NCBI GenBank assembly: GCA_001604065.1
Contig: LVAO01000009.1
Location: 23,780-59,647, forward strand
Direction of reading: 5' to 3'
Source of the DNA: Clostridiales bacterium Firm_09
GTDB taxonomy: Bacteria; Bacillota; Clostridia; Christensenellales; DTU072
Length of the DNA: 35,868 nt
In this document: positions 21,808 to 29,308 of the stretch, one piece after another
How positions within the stretch are numbered: position 1 is the stretch's first letter
Layout of the letters: the number at the start of each line of letters is the position of its first letter
Program-made: the position numbers and the translations under genes
Notes under the pieces: model-generated
Told to the model about the DNA's origin: nothing
Seen by the model: the letters and a program-made list of their open reading frames with translations, nothing else
Database searches by the model: none

Positions 21808-22040
21808 GACAAATTTCACAAATGCCCCGTGCAAAGCGAAAGGAAGTTCGATTTGCACGGAGGAGGGAGCTTTTCCTCTTTTTTATGCTTTTTGACAGAC
21901 TGCGCCTTGGATTCACCGGGGCGGTGCAGTATGTTCCTGAGCGCGGCGTTCTTTCTTTCGCCTTGTACCACATTTCTCCCGCAAAACGACGTTTTCCGTA
22001 TCGAAAAGGAACTTTCCCCAAGGTATTTGTGAAGTTTGTC
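21808..22040. repeat. 233-bp noncoding element with terminal inverted repeats
   Basis: GACAAATTTCACAAATGCC (21808-21826) is matched in inverted form at 22022-22040 with 17 of 19 positions paired, and wobble pairing continues outward a few bases. Inside lie further hairpins: CCGTGCAAA/TTTGCACGG (21827-21835 with 21852-21860), a GAGG/CCTC hairpin before a T-run (about 21860-21884) that may terminate the GH2-like transcript, and ACTGC/GCAGT (21899-21903 with 21926-21930). Open frames cross it in several registers but none has a ribosome-binding site. It could be a MITE-like element or a structured RNA. No target-site duplication is evident. Confidence 0.55.
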
Positions 22041-22072
22041 TTTGAGGAAGCATCGGACTGTCTGTGATTCTT

Positions 22073-22101
22073 TTGACATTTATTTTTCATTAAGATATAC
22101 T
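22073..22101 (+). promoter_or_regulatory. Sigma-A promoter of the apgM-alaS operon
   Basis: A perfect TTGACA (22073-22078) and TATACT (22096-22101) are 17 bp apart. Transcription would start near 22108, 24 nt before the ATG, so there is no room for a T-box leader. Confidence 0.8.
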
Positions 22102-22131
22102 TTTATAAATGCATTCAAAAAGGATACAATC

Positions 22132-23331
22132 ATGAAATATGTAGTTGTGCTCGGCGACGGCATGGCGGATCTTCCCGACGGAATATCCGGCATGACTCCC
22201 CTTGATGAAGCAAAAAAACCTTCGATGGATCGCCTTGCGGCATCCGGTCAGACGGGACTGGTGCAGACAATCCCCGAGGGGCTGAAGCCGGGAAGCGATG
22301 TTGCGAATCTGTCCGTTATGGGGTATCCTCCCGAACTATATTATAGCGGAAGAAGCCCTTTGGAAGCACTCAGCATGGGCATTGCGATGGAAGAAACCGA
22401 TGTCGCCTTGCGGTGCAACCTGGTTACATTGTCGGACGAGGCCGAATTTGCTTCCAAGACGATGATCGATTACAGCGCGGGTGAAATCACGACAGAAGAG
22501 AGCAAAGAATTGATGGATGCGGTGCAAAATAAGCTGGGCAGCCGGGAATTCCGCTTCTACAGCGGTGTCAGCTACCGCCATTGCCTGATATACAAAAACG
22601 GTAACCTTGCCACGGCATTGACGCCTCCGCACGACATTCTGGACAGGAGTATTGCACCGTATCTTCCCGCAGGGACGGACGGAGAAAGATTTCTTTCTTT
22701 AATCAAAGCGAGCGGAGACGTGCTAAAAAATCATCCCGTCAATCAGAAGCGCATAAAAGAGGGCAAACGTCCGGCTACGCATATCTGGCTTTGGGGAGCG
22801 GGTTTCAAACCGAGACTGGATGATTTCTATAAAAAATACGGATTGCGCGGCGCTGTCATTTCTGCCGTCGATTTATTAAAAGGCATTGCCAGAGGCGCGG
22901 GGATGCAAAGCCCGGATGTGTTGGGCGCGACGGGCAACCTTCATACCAACGCTCAAGGCAAGGTGGATGCCGTAAAAAAGTGTCTGGAAAACGGTTGCGA
23001 TTATGTTTACCTTCATGTCGAGGCCCCCGATGAGTGCGGGCATCAGGGAGACCGTGCGGGAAAAATCAAGGCGATAGAAATGGTGGATGCCATGCTCGGA
23101 CAAATCTGGGATTACCTGGACGCAAAGGGCGAACCGTATGTGATCGCGCTTCTTCCGGACCATGCGACTCCGCTCCGCCTCAGGACGCATACTTCCCGTC
23201 CTGTTCCTTATACAATATACAAAAGCGAAAAACCCTGTATGTCGGGTCTTGCCTTCACAGAAAAGGATGCCCAAAGAGGGGTATATTTACCCACAGGGCA
23301 AAACATCATACAAATTATGCTGGAGAAATGA
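22132..23331 (+). CDS. apgM: Cofactor-independent phosphoglycerate mutase, archaeal (ApgM) type
   Basis: A 399-residue alkaline-phosphatase-fold enzyme; ATG 22132 follows AAAAGGATACAATC (the open frame extends 32 codons up without support). N-terminal VVLGDGMADLP carries the first metal Asp; the PGSDVANLSVMGY segment holds the expected nucleophilic Ser, and YLHVEAPDECGHQGD plus LLPDHATP give the second metal cluster. Such proteins interconvert 2- and 3-phosphoglycerate in glycolysis. Clostridial members have also been proposed as homoserine kinases (TIGR02535-type), and I cannot rule that out. The alaS gene begins 1 bp after its stop, so both are co-transcribed. Confidence 0.88.
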   Translation: MKYVVVLGDGMADLPDGISGMTPLDEAKKPSMDRLAASGQTGLVQTIPEGLKPGSDVANLSVMGYPPELYYSGRSPLEALSMGIAMEETDVALRCNLVTLSDEAEFASKTMIDYSAGEITTEESKELMDAVQNKLGSREFRFYSGVSYRHCLIYKNGNLATALTPPHDILDRSIAPYLPAGTDGERFLSLIKASGDVLKNHPVNQKRIKEGKRPATHIWLWGAGFKPRLDDFYKKYGLRGAVISAVDLLKGIARGAGMQSPDVLGATGNLHTNAQGKVDAVKKCLENGCDYVYLHVEAPDECGHQGDRAGKIKAIEMVDAMLGQIWDYLDAKGEPYVIALLPDHATPLRLRTHTSRPVPYTIYKSEKPCMSGLAFTEKDAQRGVYLPTGQNIIQIMLEK

Positions 23332-23332
23332 T

Positions 23333-25108
23333 ATGATTACTTCAAACGATTTAAGAGCCAAATATCTTGCCTTCTTCCAAGAACGCGGACATGCGGTAAT
23401 CCGTTCGGCCTCTCTCATCCCGGACAATGATCCTACCGTACTTTTTACGACCGCGGGCATGCATCCCCTTGTTCCGTATCTTCTGGGTGCGACGCATCCG
23501 CAGGGAAAACGTCTCACCGATGTGCAGAAATGCGTTCGCACGGGTGACATTGATGAAGTGGGTGACGGGACCCATTGCACATTTTTCGAAATGCTGGGCA
23601 ATTGGTCTCTGGGGGATTATTTCAAAAAAGAGAGTATCGGCTGGAGCTACGAATTTTTGACAAAGGTCCTTCATATCGACCCTGAGCGGCTTGCTGTTTC
23701 GGTTTTTGCGGGCGATGCTGACGCGCCCCGGGACGAGGTTTCTGCGGATGCGTGGTTTTCACACGGGATACCCAGAAACCGTATTTTTTATCTTCCCAAG
23801 AAGAACAACTGGTGGGGGCCTGCCGGTTTGACAGGTCCCTGCGGCCCTGATACAGAAATCTTTATTGTACGCGATATGCCCGATTGTTCGCCCCAGTGTT
23901 CTCCTGCCTGCAATTGCGGAAAATATGTAGAAATCTGGAACAATGTCTTTATGGAATATAACAAGCAGGCGGACGGCAGTTATATACCTCTTTCCCAAAA
24001 GAATGTGGATACCGGCATGGGACTGGAGCGCACGGTTGCCATGCTCAATGGATATCAGACCGTTTACGAAACAGATGTTTTTGCTCCGGTCATGGCGCTT
24101 CTCAGCCAAAAAACTGCCGCCGTTCTTCCGGAGGCGGAGGCGACCCGCGCAAGAAGAATCATTGCCGACCATATCCGCACCGCAACTTTCATGCTCGGAG
24201 ATGAGAAGGGAGTGACTCCCTCCAATGTTGATCAGGGGTATATCCTGCGCAGGCTGATCCGACGTGCCTTGCGTTTTGCACGCAAACTGGAACTTGATTC
24301 TTCCGTGTTGCTGGAAGCTGCCTCCATCTATATCGGGATATATAAAGATATCTATACTGAGCTTTTCGCCAACAAGAATAAGGTATTGGAAGAGCTGAAG
24401 ACGGAGATGGACAAATTTTCTCTGACGCTTCAGCAGGGTCTCAAGGAATTTGAAAAATTGCGCCAATACATCCAGAACAACCGCATCAGCGGCAAAGCGG
24501 CGTTCCGTCTTTATGATACTTTCGGTTTTCCCATCGAAATGACGCTGGAGCTTGCAGCCGACGCTGGCATCAGTGTGGATACAGAGGGATATGAAGAATG
24601 TTACAAAGAGCATCAGCTGAAATCGCAGGCGGGTGCGGAGCAGAAATTCAAAGGCGGTCTTGCCGACCACACCGAAGAAACCGCAAAGCTGCATACCGCG
24701 ACGCACCTTTTATTGGCCTCTCTCAAAAAGGTTCTGGGAGACGATTCCATCCAGCAGAAGGGCAGCAACATCACGGCCGAACGTCTGAGATTCGATTTCA
24801 ACTTTCCCAGGCCTTTGACGGAGGAAGAAATAAAGGCGGTCGAAGCCGCCGTCAATGGTGCGATACAGGCAAAGTATGCGATTACCTGTGAAGAAATGAG
24901 CCTGGAAGACGCAAAAAAATCTGGTGCTACGGGTGTATTTGAGAGCAGATATCACGAGATTGTAAAAGTCTATACAATGGGCAACTACTCCAAAGAAATC
25001 TGCGGGGGCCCGCATGCCGCCAATACGGGAGAGCTGGGTGTCTTTGAGATTATCAAGGAGCAATCCAGCAGCAGCGGTATCAGAAGAATCAAGGCAATTC
25101 TCAAATGA
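23333..25108 (+). CDS. alaS: Alanyl-tRNA synthetase, compact form
   Basis: A 591-residue enzyme against about 875 in most bacteria. ATG 23333 follows GGAGAAATGAT and sits 1 bp after apgM; an upstream frame to 23162 is overlap only. The class II core is intact (RAKYLAFFQERGH, RSASLIPDNDPTVLFTTAGM, the FFEMLGNWSLGDYFK motif, GMGLERTVAMLNG). The editing domain keeps zinc-site motifs HTATH (454-458) and CGGPH (Cys557, His561). The HxxxH lies about 110 residues earlier than in E. coli AlaRS, and the text jumps from the helical domain straight to it, so the beta-barrel is missing. The protein ends right after SSGIRRIKAIL, so the coiled coil and C-Ala (DHHA1) domain are missing too. No stop or frameshift debris follows; a terminator does. 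Confidence 0.92.
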   Translation: MITSNDLRAKYLAFFQERGHAVIRSASLIPDNDPTVLFTTAGMHPLVPYLLGATHPQGKRLTDVQKCVRTGDIDEVGDGTHCTFFEMLGNWSLGDYFKKESIGWSYEFLTKVLHIDPERLAVSVFAGDADAPRDEVSADAWFSHGIPRNRIFYLPKKNNWWGPAGLTGPCGPDTEIFIVRDMPDCSPQCSPACNCGKYVEIWNNVFMEYNKQADGSYIPLSQKNVDTGMGLERTVAMLNGYQTVYETDVFAPVMALLSQKTAAVLPEAEATRARRIIADHIRTATFMLGDEKGVTPSNVDQGYILRRLIRRALRFARKLELDSSVLLEAASIYIGIYKDIYTELFANKNKVLEELKTEMDKFSLTLQQGLKEFEKLRQYIQNNRISGKAAFRLYDTFGFPIEMTLELAADAGISVDTEGYEECYKEHQLKSQAGAEQKFKGGLADHTEETAKLHTATHLLLASLKKVLGDDSIQQKGSNITAERLRFDFNFPRPLTEEEIKAVEAAVNGAIQAKYAITCEEMSLEDAKKSGATGVFESRYHEIVKVYTMGNYSKEICGGPHAANTGELGVFEIIKEQSSSSGIRRIKAILK

Positions 25109-25127
25109 GCCGAATATCAATGGTCAT

Positions 25128-25161
25128 AAAAAAGGATGGTTTATGAAATCCATCCTTTTTT
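25128..25161 (+). terminator. Intrinsic terminator after alaS
   Basis: AAAAAAGGATGG (25128-25139) pairs perfectly with CCATCCTTTTTT (25150-25161), a 12-bp stem with its own T-run. Being A/T-symmetric it can also serve the convergent nitroreductase gene. Confidence 0.85.
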
Positions 25162-25183
25162 TATACTTTTGAAGAAAGCAGAA

Positions 25184-25708
25184 TCATTTATAATTTATGC
25201 CGATGCTGTGCCTCGGCCTGTCCGAGGGCTCCGGCTTATGGACAGCGTAGCCCAATGCGAGAGCAGAGACAGGTACGAAGCCCTGCGGAAGGTCGAACAT
25301 ATCGACGATTGCGGGCATATCCTTTATTTTCTGCACAAAGCCCCAAAGATAGACGCTTCCCAGTCCCAATGCGGATGCGGCAATGGCCATATTTTCTATC
25401 ACGCATGCGGCATTGGCAAATTCGATATGATCGGTGCGCTCGAACTTTGAAGAAACCAATATCAGGGTCGGCGCATTATAAAGAGGCGCGTCGGGCTGTT
25501 CGGGCGTGCGCATTGCGCTGGCATCCGTGATGGCGTCTAAAATTTTTTTGTCCTGTATGACCGTCAGATGAAGGGTATCGTATCTTTTTCTGCCTACCGG
25601 CGCGCTCATGCCGCAGTTCAGAACGGTATTGAGGTCTTCTTTGGTAATCTGGCTTGAAGCAAAGTTTTTTGTGGATACTCTTGATAGTATAGCCCGGATT
25701 GCATCCAT
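25184..25708 (-). CDS. Nitroreductase-family FMN oxidoreductase
   Basis: A 174-residue protein. ATG 25708 chosen because AGGAGATCTGATCCT precedes it and MDAIRAILSRVSTKNF matches the family start (R-x-S-x-R-x-F helix); the open frame extends into the upstream gene. Nitroreductase landmarks: a LNCGMSAPVGRKRYDTLHLTVIQ segment (FMN phosphate site with the S-A-P motif), and AASALGLGSVYLWGF near the middle. Such enzymes reduce quinones, nitro compounds or flavins with NAD(P)H, usually as dimers. It is 4 bp downstream of the FN3-like membrane protein gene, so the two form an operon. The substrate is unknown. Confidence 0.88.
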   Translation of the reverse strand: MDAIRAILSRVSTKNFASSQITKEDLNTVLNCGMSAPVGRKRYDTLHLTVIQDKKILDAITDASAMRTPEQPDAPLYNAPTLILVSSKFERTDHIEFANAACVIENMAIAASALGLGSVYLWGFVQKIKDMPAIVDMFDLPQGFVPVSALALGYAVHKPEPSDRPRHSIGINYK

Positions 25709-25712
25709 AGGA

Positions 25713-26837
25713 TCAGATCTCCTTTTCTGCAAGATAAATGGAAAGCATCTCTTTGCCCAGAACAGAAATTTCAACCGCGGGAGAAGCCTCGATGAATGCC
25801 GCACTTTCTCCGGAGGCATACATTTGCTGGATATAATTTTCTGAATCGAAACCCTCCACTTCATTCATCCCGGCGGAGTAATGATAACTGAAAAACCGGA
25901 CGGTACTTCCTTTTTCTGCGCGGAGAATTCCCCGTAAAGTAATTGTTGCGGTACCTCCTGCCACAACGGCTCCGGAAGTATAGGAGCAGACAGGAGTCAA
26001 GGTATACCCTTGCAGTTTCAGAACATTCAGACTGCCTGTCAGACCGGTGCTTGTCAGCATCGCCTGTGTCGCGTCCTGATGGATTAGGGGCATGAATTCT
26101 GTAGTGATATCGTTATCGTTGATGACAGCGGTAATCTGGTCGATTCTGTTTTTGTATCCGATGATATTTGTCAGAGTGGGTACACGCATGGTGGACCGTG
26201 CGAGACCCAATTCCGCACCGCAGGTAAACAGATACCAGACGGCCGCTGTGTTATTGTCGAGTGCATCGATGGCAAAGATATCCCCCACCTGTATAGGCTG
26301 TGTCCCATAGCGTACTTTTGTATTCAGTATGCCGCTCATAGAGGAAAGTATTGTCTGGTAGGCAATCCGCAATCCGTCTTCTTTGGTGACAATCAGTTCT
26401 TCGCTCCATGGAGAATCCTTGTATTGCTTGTTGTTTCCTCTCGCTTTGACACGGATGACAGATTGGACACCTTCCATAAGATTGACGGTTACGGGATTGG
26501 TGTAAACATTGGTCTCGATGCCGTTTATTTGCACACAGTAACCTATGGCATAGGTGCTGTCTTCGCATTGCCACGAAAGCCTTGTCATGGTCGAATCCAG
26601 CTCAAGTCCGACAGGCGCAGACAGCTCTGCAGGCTCGGTCTCCTGATTGTTTTCTCCCGGATTGTCGGTCACGGGCGTAGCATTGTTTTGTCCCTGCGTA
26701 CGGTTTATGAGAGGTACCAGCCAGAATGCCGCAGCAAGTGAAACGGCGAGGGCGGCAATCACAACCGCAACGATGACCATACCGACCAGACCGCGTCTGG
26801 GTTTTAATGAATGGTAGGCATTGAAATATCTGGACAT
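25713..26837 (-). CDS. Membrane-anchored protein with FN3-like domain, function unknown
   Basis: A 374-residue protein, not recognised as a named family. A basic N-terminus precedes one membrane helix (about 19-43), then a low-complexity Asn/Pro/Glu-rich linker (about 46-70) and an extracytoplasmic region. Residues about 72-160 look like a fibronectin type III-like fold: SAPVGLELDSTMTRLSWQC ... GYCVQINGIE ... VIRVKARGN ... DSPWSEEL. The remaining ~210 residues show no motif I recognise. ATG 26837 has only a distant GGGAG. The nitroreductase follows at 4 bp. Localisation suggests a surface or septal role, but this is a guess. Confidence 0.7.
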   Translation of the reverse strand: MSRYFNAYHSLKPRRGLVGMVIVAVVIAALAVSLAAAFWLVPLINRTQGQNNATPVTDNPGENNQETEPAELSAPVGLELDSTMTRLSWQCEDSTYAIGYCVQINGIETNVYTNPVTVNLMEGVQSVIRVKARGNNKQYKDSPWSEELIVTKEDGLRIAYQTILSSMSGILNTKVRYGTQPIQVGDIFAIDALDNNTAAVWYLFTCGAELGLARSTMRVPTLTNIIGYKNRIDQITAVINDNDITTEFMPLIHQDATQAMLTSTGLTGSLNVLKLQGYTLTPVCSYTSGAVVAGGTATITLRGILRAEKGSTVRFFSYHYSAGMNEVEGFDSENYIQQMYASGESAAFIEASPAVEISVLGKEMLSIYLAEKEI

Positions 26838-26872
26838 ACGGATCAGATTGCTCCCAATTAAAATACAATTTT

Positions 26873-26900
26873 ATTATAACATAAAAAGACAGGGAATCAA
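26873..26900 (-). promoter_or_regulatory. Promoter of the FN3-like/nitroreductase operon
   Basis: On the minus strand TTGATT (26895-26900) and a perfect TATAAT (26873-26878) are 16 bp apart. The stretch from 26901 to 27100 contains nothing else I can support. Confidence 0.6.
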
Positions 26901-27103
26901 GCACAATCTTCGGCAATCCCATGAAAACTGCGCCTTTTGTCCGTCCTGATAACTACATAAGAAGCAGATGCAGCATTTTTTTGAGCCCCGCTTTCGGCAA
27001 AGGCCGGCTGATTGTCCATTTTGTTGTCCTCGTCTGTCTTCATGATAATATTTTCATAAAAGAGAACAAATCTGTTTTTGCGCTTTGGGTAAGGCGAAAT
27101 CTG

Positions 27104-27132
27104 TTGACAATCTTTTGCGTATACGTTAAGAT
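27104..27132 (+). promoter_or_regulatory. Sigma-A promoter of thiT
   Basis: A perfect TTGACA (27104-27109) and TAAGAT (27127-27132) are 17 bp apart. The start site near 27139 lies just ahead of the TPP riboswitch. Confidence 0.75.
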
Positions 27133-27146
27133 ATTGCTAATCTATC

Positions 27147-27220
27147 AATGTCTGGGGTGCCTAACGGCTGAGATTATACCCATCTGACCGGAGTCAAGGT
27201 AATGCTTGCGTCGGGAATGG
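27147..27220 (+). ncRNA. TPP (thiamine pyrophosphate) riboswitch
   Basis: The THI-box signatures are clear: GGGGTGCC, GGCTGAGATTATACCC, TGACCGGAGTCAAGGTAATGC as separate blocks, and GCGTCGGGA. TPP binding would favour the terminator at 27239 and shut off thiT when thiamine is plentiful. Confidence 0.95.
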
Positions 27221-27238
27221 ACTTTTCTTGTTGTAGTT

Positions 27239-27264
27239 TGCGCACTCCATTGGGCGCATTTTTT
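27239..27264 (+). terminator. Expression-platform terminator of the TPP riboswitch
   Basis: TGCGC (27239-27243) pairs with GCGCA (27254-27258), followed by TTTTTT (27259-27264), 20 bp before the thiT start. A competing AATGG/CCATT pairing (27215-27219 with 27247-27251) could act as the antiterminator. Confidence 0.7.
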
Positions 27265-27284
27265 ATTGCCCGAAGGAGAAAACC

Positions 27285-27932
27285 ATGGAACACACTACCA
27301 ACGTCATTATCGCCGTAGCGACGGTTGTCGCTGCAATTGCGCTTTTTGTCGTCATCTGCATGGACAAAAAGCGTATCTCTACCCGTTCTCTCGCCTATGG
27401 CGCCATAGCGCTCGCGCTCTCGACGGCGCTAAGCTATGTGCGGCTTTGGCGTATGCCGCAAGGGGGAAGCGTCACGCTCGCAAGCATGCTGCCGATTATG
27501 CTGTATTCCTATATGTTCGGATCGAAAAAGGGCTTGCTGATCGGTCTTGCCTATGCGGGGCTGCAGTCGCTTCAGGATCTTTATTTTGTTCATCCCATCC
27601 AATTCATCCTTGACTATCCGCTTGCATTTGCTTCTTTGGGACTTGTCGGGATGTTCCGCGCCGTTCCTCCGATAAAAGTAAAAAAGGATGCGTACGGCTA
27701 TCCGATAGGTTTTATTGCGGGGATGATAGCGGTCTGCTTTATCCGTTTTGTCTGCCATACGTTGTCGGGCGTGTTTTTCTTTGCGGAATATGCCGGGGAG
27801 CAGAATGTCTGGGCATACAGCCTCGGGTATAACTCGTTTGTTTGGGTGGAATGCGCGATCTGTATTTTGGCAGGGGGTCTGCTGACAGGAAATCGTGCAG
27901 CGATGAAATTTCTTTTTCAAAAAGAGTTGTGA
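27285..27932 (+). CDS. thiT: Thiamine ECF transporter S component ThiT
   Basis: A 215-residue membrane protein with about six helices; ATG 27285 follows AAGGAGAAAACC. ThiT hallmarks are present: the substrate-loop segment WRMPQGGSVTLASMLPI, the LQDLYFVHPIQFILDYPLAF stretch, and the CHTLSGVFFFAEYA helix that lines the thiamine site. It binds thiamine at nanomolar affinity in characterised homologues and needs an EcfA-EcfA'-EcfT module; none adjoins it, so it presumably uses the housekeeping module encoded at 32928-35433. The TPP riboswitch upstream confirms the substrate. Its N-terminal helix is somewhat longer than usual. Confidence 0.95.
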   Translation: MEHTTNVIIAVATVVAAIALFVVICMDKKRISTRSLAYGAIALALSTALSYVRLWRMPQGGSVTLASMLPIMLYSYMFGSKKGLLIGLAYAGLQSLQDLYFVHPIQFILDYPLAFASLGLVGMFRAVPPIKVKKDAYGYPIGFIAGMIAVCFIRFVCHTLSGVFFFAEYAGEQNVWAYSLGYNSFVWVECAICILAGGLLTGNRAAMKFLFQKEL

Positions 27933-27967
27933 TTTTGTAAGAATTTATAAAGTTGCAGCAGAATCTA

Positions 27968-27996
27968 TTGCCAAAAAGCATCCGATATGGTACATT
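27968..27996 (+). promoter_or_regulatory. Promoter of the DtxR-like/YhhN genes
   Basis: TTGCCA (27968-27973) and TACATT (27991-27996) are 17 bp apart, in the 130-bp gap after thiT. It is a moderate match to consensus. Confidence 0.45.
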
Positions 27997-28062
27997 AGAA
28001 GCAGCGGTTCAATGAGAAACGGATTCAGATAATGGAAGCCATTTCCAAAAGCAAGGTGTTTT

Positions 28063-28425
28063 GTGAAAGAAACCATTGAAAAATATCTTCAGACCATATA
28101 TCATTTGTCCCAGTATGGCCCGGCTGTGAAGTCAATTGATGTCGGGCATGCTCTGGGTGTCAATCGTCCGGATGTTTTTCGCGCGTTAAAAACCTTGAAG
28201 CTGTGCGGCTATATCGACCAACAGCCTTACGGAAAAATCATATTGACCGTCAAAGGCCGCGTCAAAGCAGAGCAGGTTCTTAAGGTCCACAGGATCATTA
28301 CGGATTTTTTTATCAACAAAATCGGGCTGACCGCAGGCGACGCAGAAGCCAATGCCAACAAAATTGAGCATATCCTTTCGGATACCGCCATCAATAAAAT
28401 CATAGAACTCTATACCAAAAAGTGA
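28063..28425 (+). CDS. DtxR/MntR-family regulator with altered metal site
   Basis: A 120-residue protein starting at GTG 28063 behind AAGGTG. Residues 1-60 form the winged helix-turn-helix (SIDVGHALGVNRPDVFRALKTLKLCGYI, wing QQPYGKIILTVKG) and 65-120 the dimerisation helices. Aligned by eye to B. subtilis MntR, the metal ligands D8, E11 and E99 are replaced by Lys7, Gln10 and Asn99, while His76, Glu102 and His103 remain. Metal-dependent control is therefore doubtful; it may bind DNA without metal or sense something else. There is no C-terminal SH3 domain. The YhhN gene follows at 6 bp, so the two are co-expressed. Confidence 0.82.
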   Translation: MKETIEKYLQTIYHLSQYGPAVKSIDVGHALGVNRPDVFRALKTLKLCGYIDQQPYGKIILTVKGRVKAEQVLKVHRIITDFFINKIGLTAGDAEANANKIEHILSDTAINKIIELYTKK

Positions 28426-28431
28426 GGACAC

Positions 28432-29115
28432 ATGCCCGTATTGTATATATTAAGCGGACTAAGCGTGGCGGCCGCTCTTTTGAGCGGCCTTTTTAATATC
28501 AAAGAAAATCCGGTAAAACGTCTTGTCTATAAACTTCTGGGCTCTGTCCTGTTCTGTGCAGTCGGACTCGGCGCGATGTATGCCAGAGGGAGCTTCTCTA
28601 CCTACGGAATCGGCGTGATGAGCGCGCTTATATTGGGTCTGATCGGAGATCTTTTTCTCTGTATGAATGGTCTTGCTGAACCCGGGAAGCTGATGTTTTT
28701 CAATGCTGTCGGATTTTTCTGTTTTTTGCTGGGACATGTCCTGTTTGTCGCCATTTTTCTTTCGGTAACGACCTTCCATTGGCAGGTGCTGCCTGTTTTT
28801 CTTGTCGTGCCCCTGGGGCTCGGTTTATTTATGATAAGCGGGATGCTGAATGCAAAAAAATTAAACATTGCTCTCCTCGGCTACTCTTCTTTTTTAGGAC
28901 TCATGCTGATGTCGGCGGTCAATCTTTATCTCAACACGAAAAACATTGCGGGCATTTTCGCCGTCATCGCAGCCGTTCTTTTTGCTGTGTCGGATCTGTC
29001 GCTTGCGTTAAGGGAATTTGGAAAATTCATTAACAAGAAGTTTTTGATTTTCGACATTCAGGTAACCTACTATATTGCGCAATGCCTTTTCGCATTATCC
29101 ATTTTCTTTTTTTAG
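28432..29115 (+). CDS. YhhN-family membrane protein (lysoplasmalogenase-like)
   Basis: A 227-residue protein made almost entirely of hydrophobic helices (about eight). YhhN signatures visible: GLIGDLFLCM, FCFLLGHVLFVAIF and VLFAVSDLSLALREFGK, the region with conserved Asp residues needed for vinyl-ether hydrolysis in characterised lysoplasmalogenases. The family splits lysoplasmalogen into aldehyde and glycerophospho-base. That would release a fatty aldehyde; any link to the aldehyde oxidoreductase in this window is only speculation. ATG 28432 overlaps no gene; GAGGAC precedes it, and it follows the DtxR-like gene by 6 bp. Plasmalogens occur in many anaerobic clostridia. Confidence 0.8.
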   Translation: MPVLYILSGLSVAAALLSGLFNIKENPVKRLVYKLLGSVLFCAVGLGAMYARGSFSTYGIGVMSALILGLIGDLFLCMNGLAEPGKLMFFNAVGFFCFLLGHVLFVAIFLSVTTFHWQVLPVFLVVPLGLGLFMISGMLNAKKLNIALLGYSSFLGLMLMSAVNLYLNTKNIAGIFAVIAAVLFAVSDLSLALREFGKFINKKFLIFDIQVTYYIAQCLFALSIFFF

Positions 29116-29177
29116 CGGCAAAGGGCGTTTATAAAAGACAAAATGTCTTTATAATACTATAACAAATGAGATTTTGC

Positions 29178-29206
29178 TTGCAATCTCTCTTTCTTTATGG
29201 TATTAT
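29178..29206 (+). promoter_or_regulatory. Sigma-A promoter of rpsB
   Basis: TTGCAA (29178-29183) and TATTAT (29201-29206) are 17 bp apart; the start would be near 29213. A small hairpin, AAAGACA/TGTCTTT (about 29138-29154), lies between the preceding gene and this promoter. Confidence 0.65.
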
Positions 29207-29212
29207 CGTAAA

Positions 29213-29308
29213 GCAAATTCGCACCCGGAAGGAGGTATGCGCAGTTGCCGGCAACGGTCGCGCGCCCGAAGATCACCGGGGAGGAATAAAAACAGGAGGT
29301 ACATTTTT
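29213..29308 (+). ncRNA. Structured rpsB leader, candidate S2 autoregulatory RNA
   Basis: The 96-nt leader can close with CCCGG (29224-29228) against CCGGG (29276-29280) and holds an inner GTTG-CCGG-CAAC tetraloop hairpin (29244-29255). It contains an extra AGGAGGTATG (29230-29239) whose spacing is too short for initiation, while the true site is AGGAGGT at 29295-29301. Feedback by S2 on its own leader is known in other bacteria; here it is inferred. Confidence 0.4.

Noticed and set aside
21803-22090. Overlapping small frames in the 233-bp element on both strands
   Set aside because: None has a ribosome-binding site or a known domain; basic composition in several frames reflects the hairpin-rich sequence.
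22041-22131. T-box leader for the apgM-alaS operon
   Set aside because: The promoter leaves only about 24 nt of leader, too short for a T-box, and no T-box sequence is seen.
23162-23332. N-terminal extension of alaS
   Set aside because: It overlaps the end of apgM in another frame, and ATG 23333 has GGAG and the family's start.
26921-27187. 88-codon frame ahead of thiT
   Set aside because: It runs through the thiT promoter and the TPP riboswitch and has no start signals.
29237-29308. In-frame ATG giving rpsB a 24-residue basic extension
   Set aside because: The Shine-Dalgarno touches the ATG, too close for initiation, and ATG 29309 has ideal spacing and the S2 family start.
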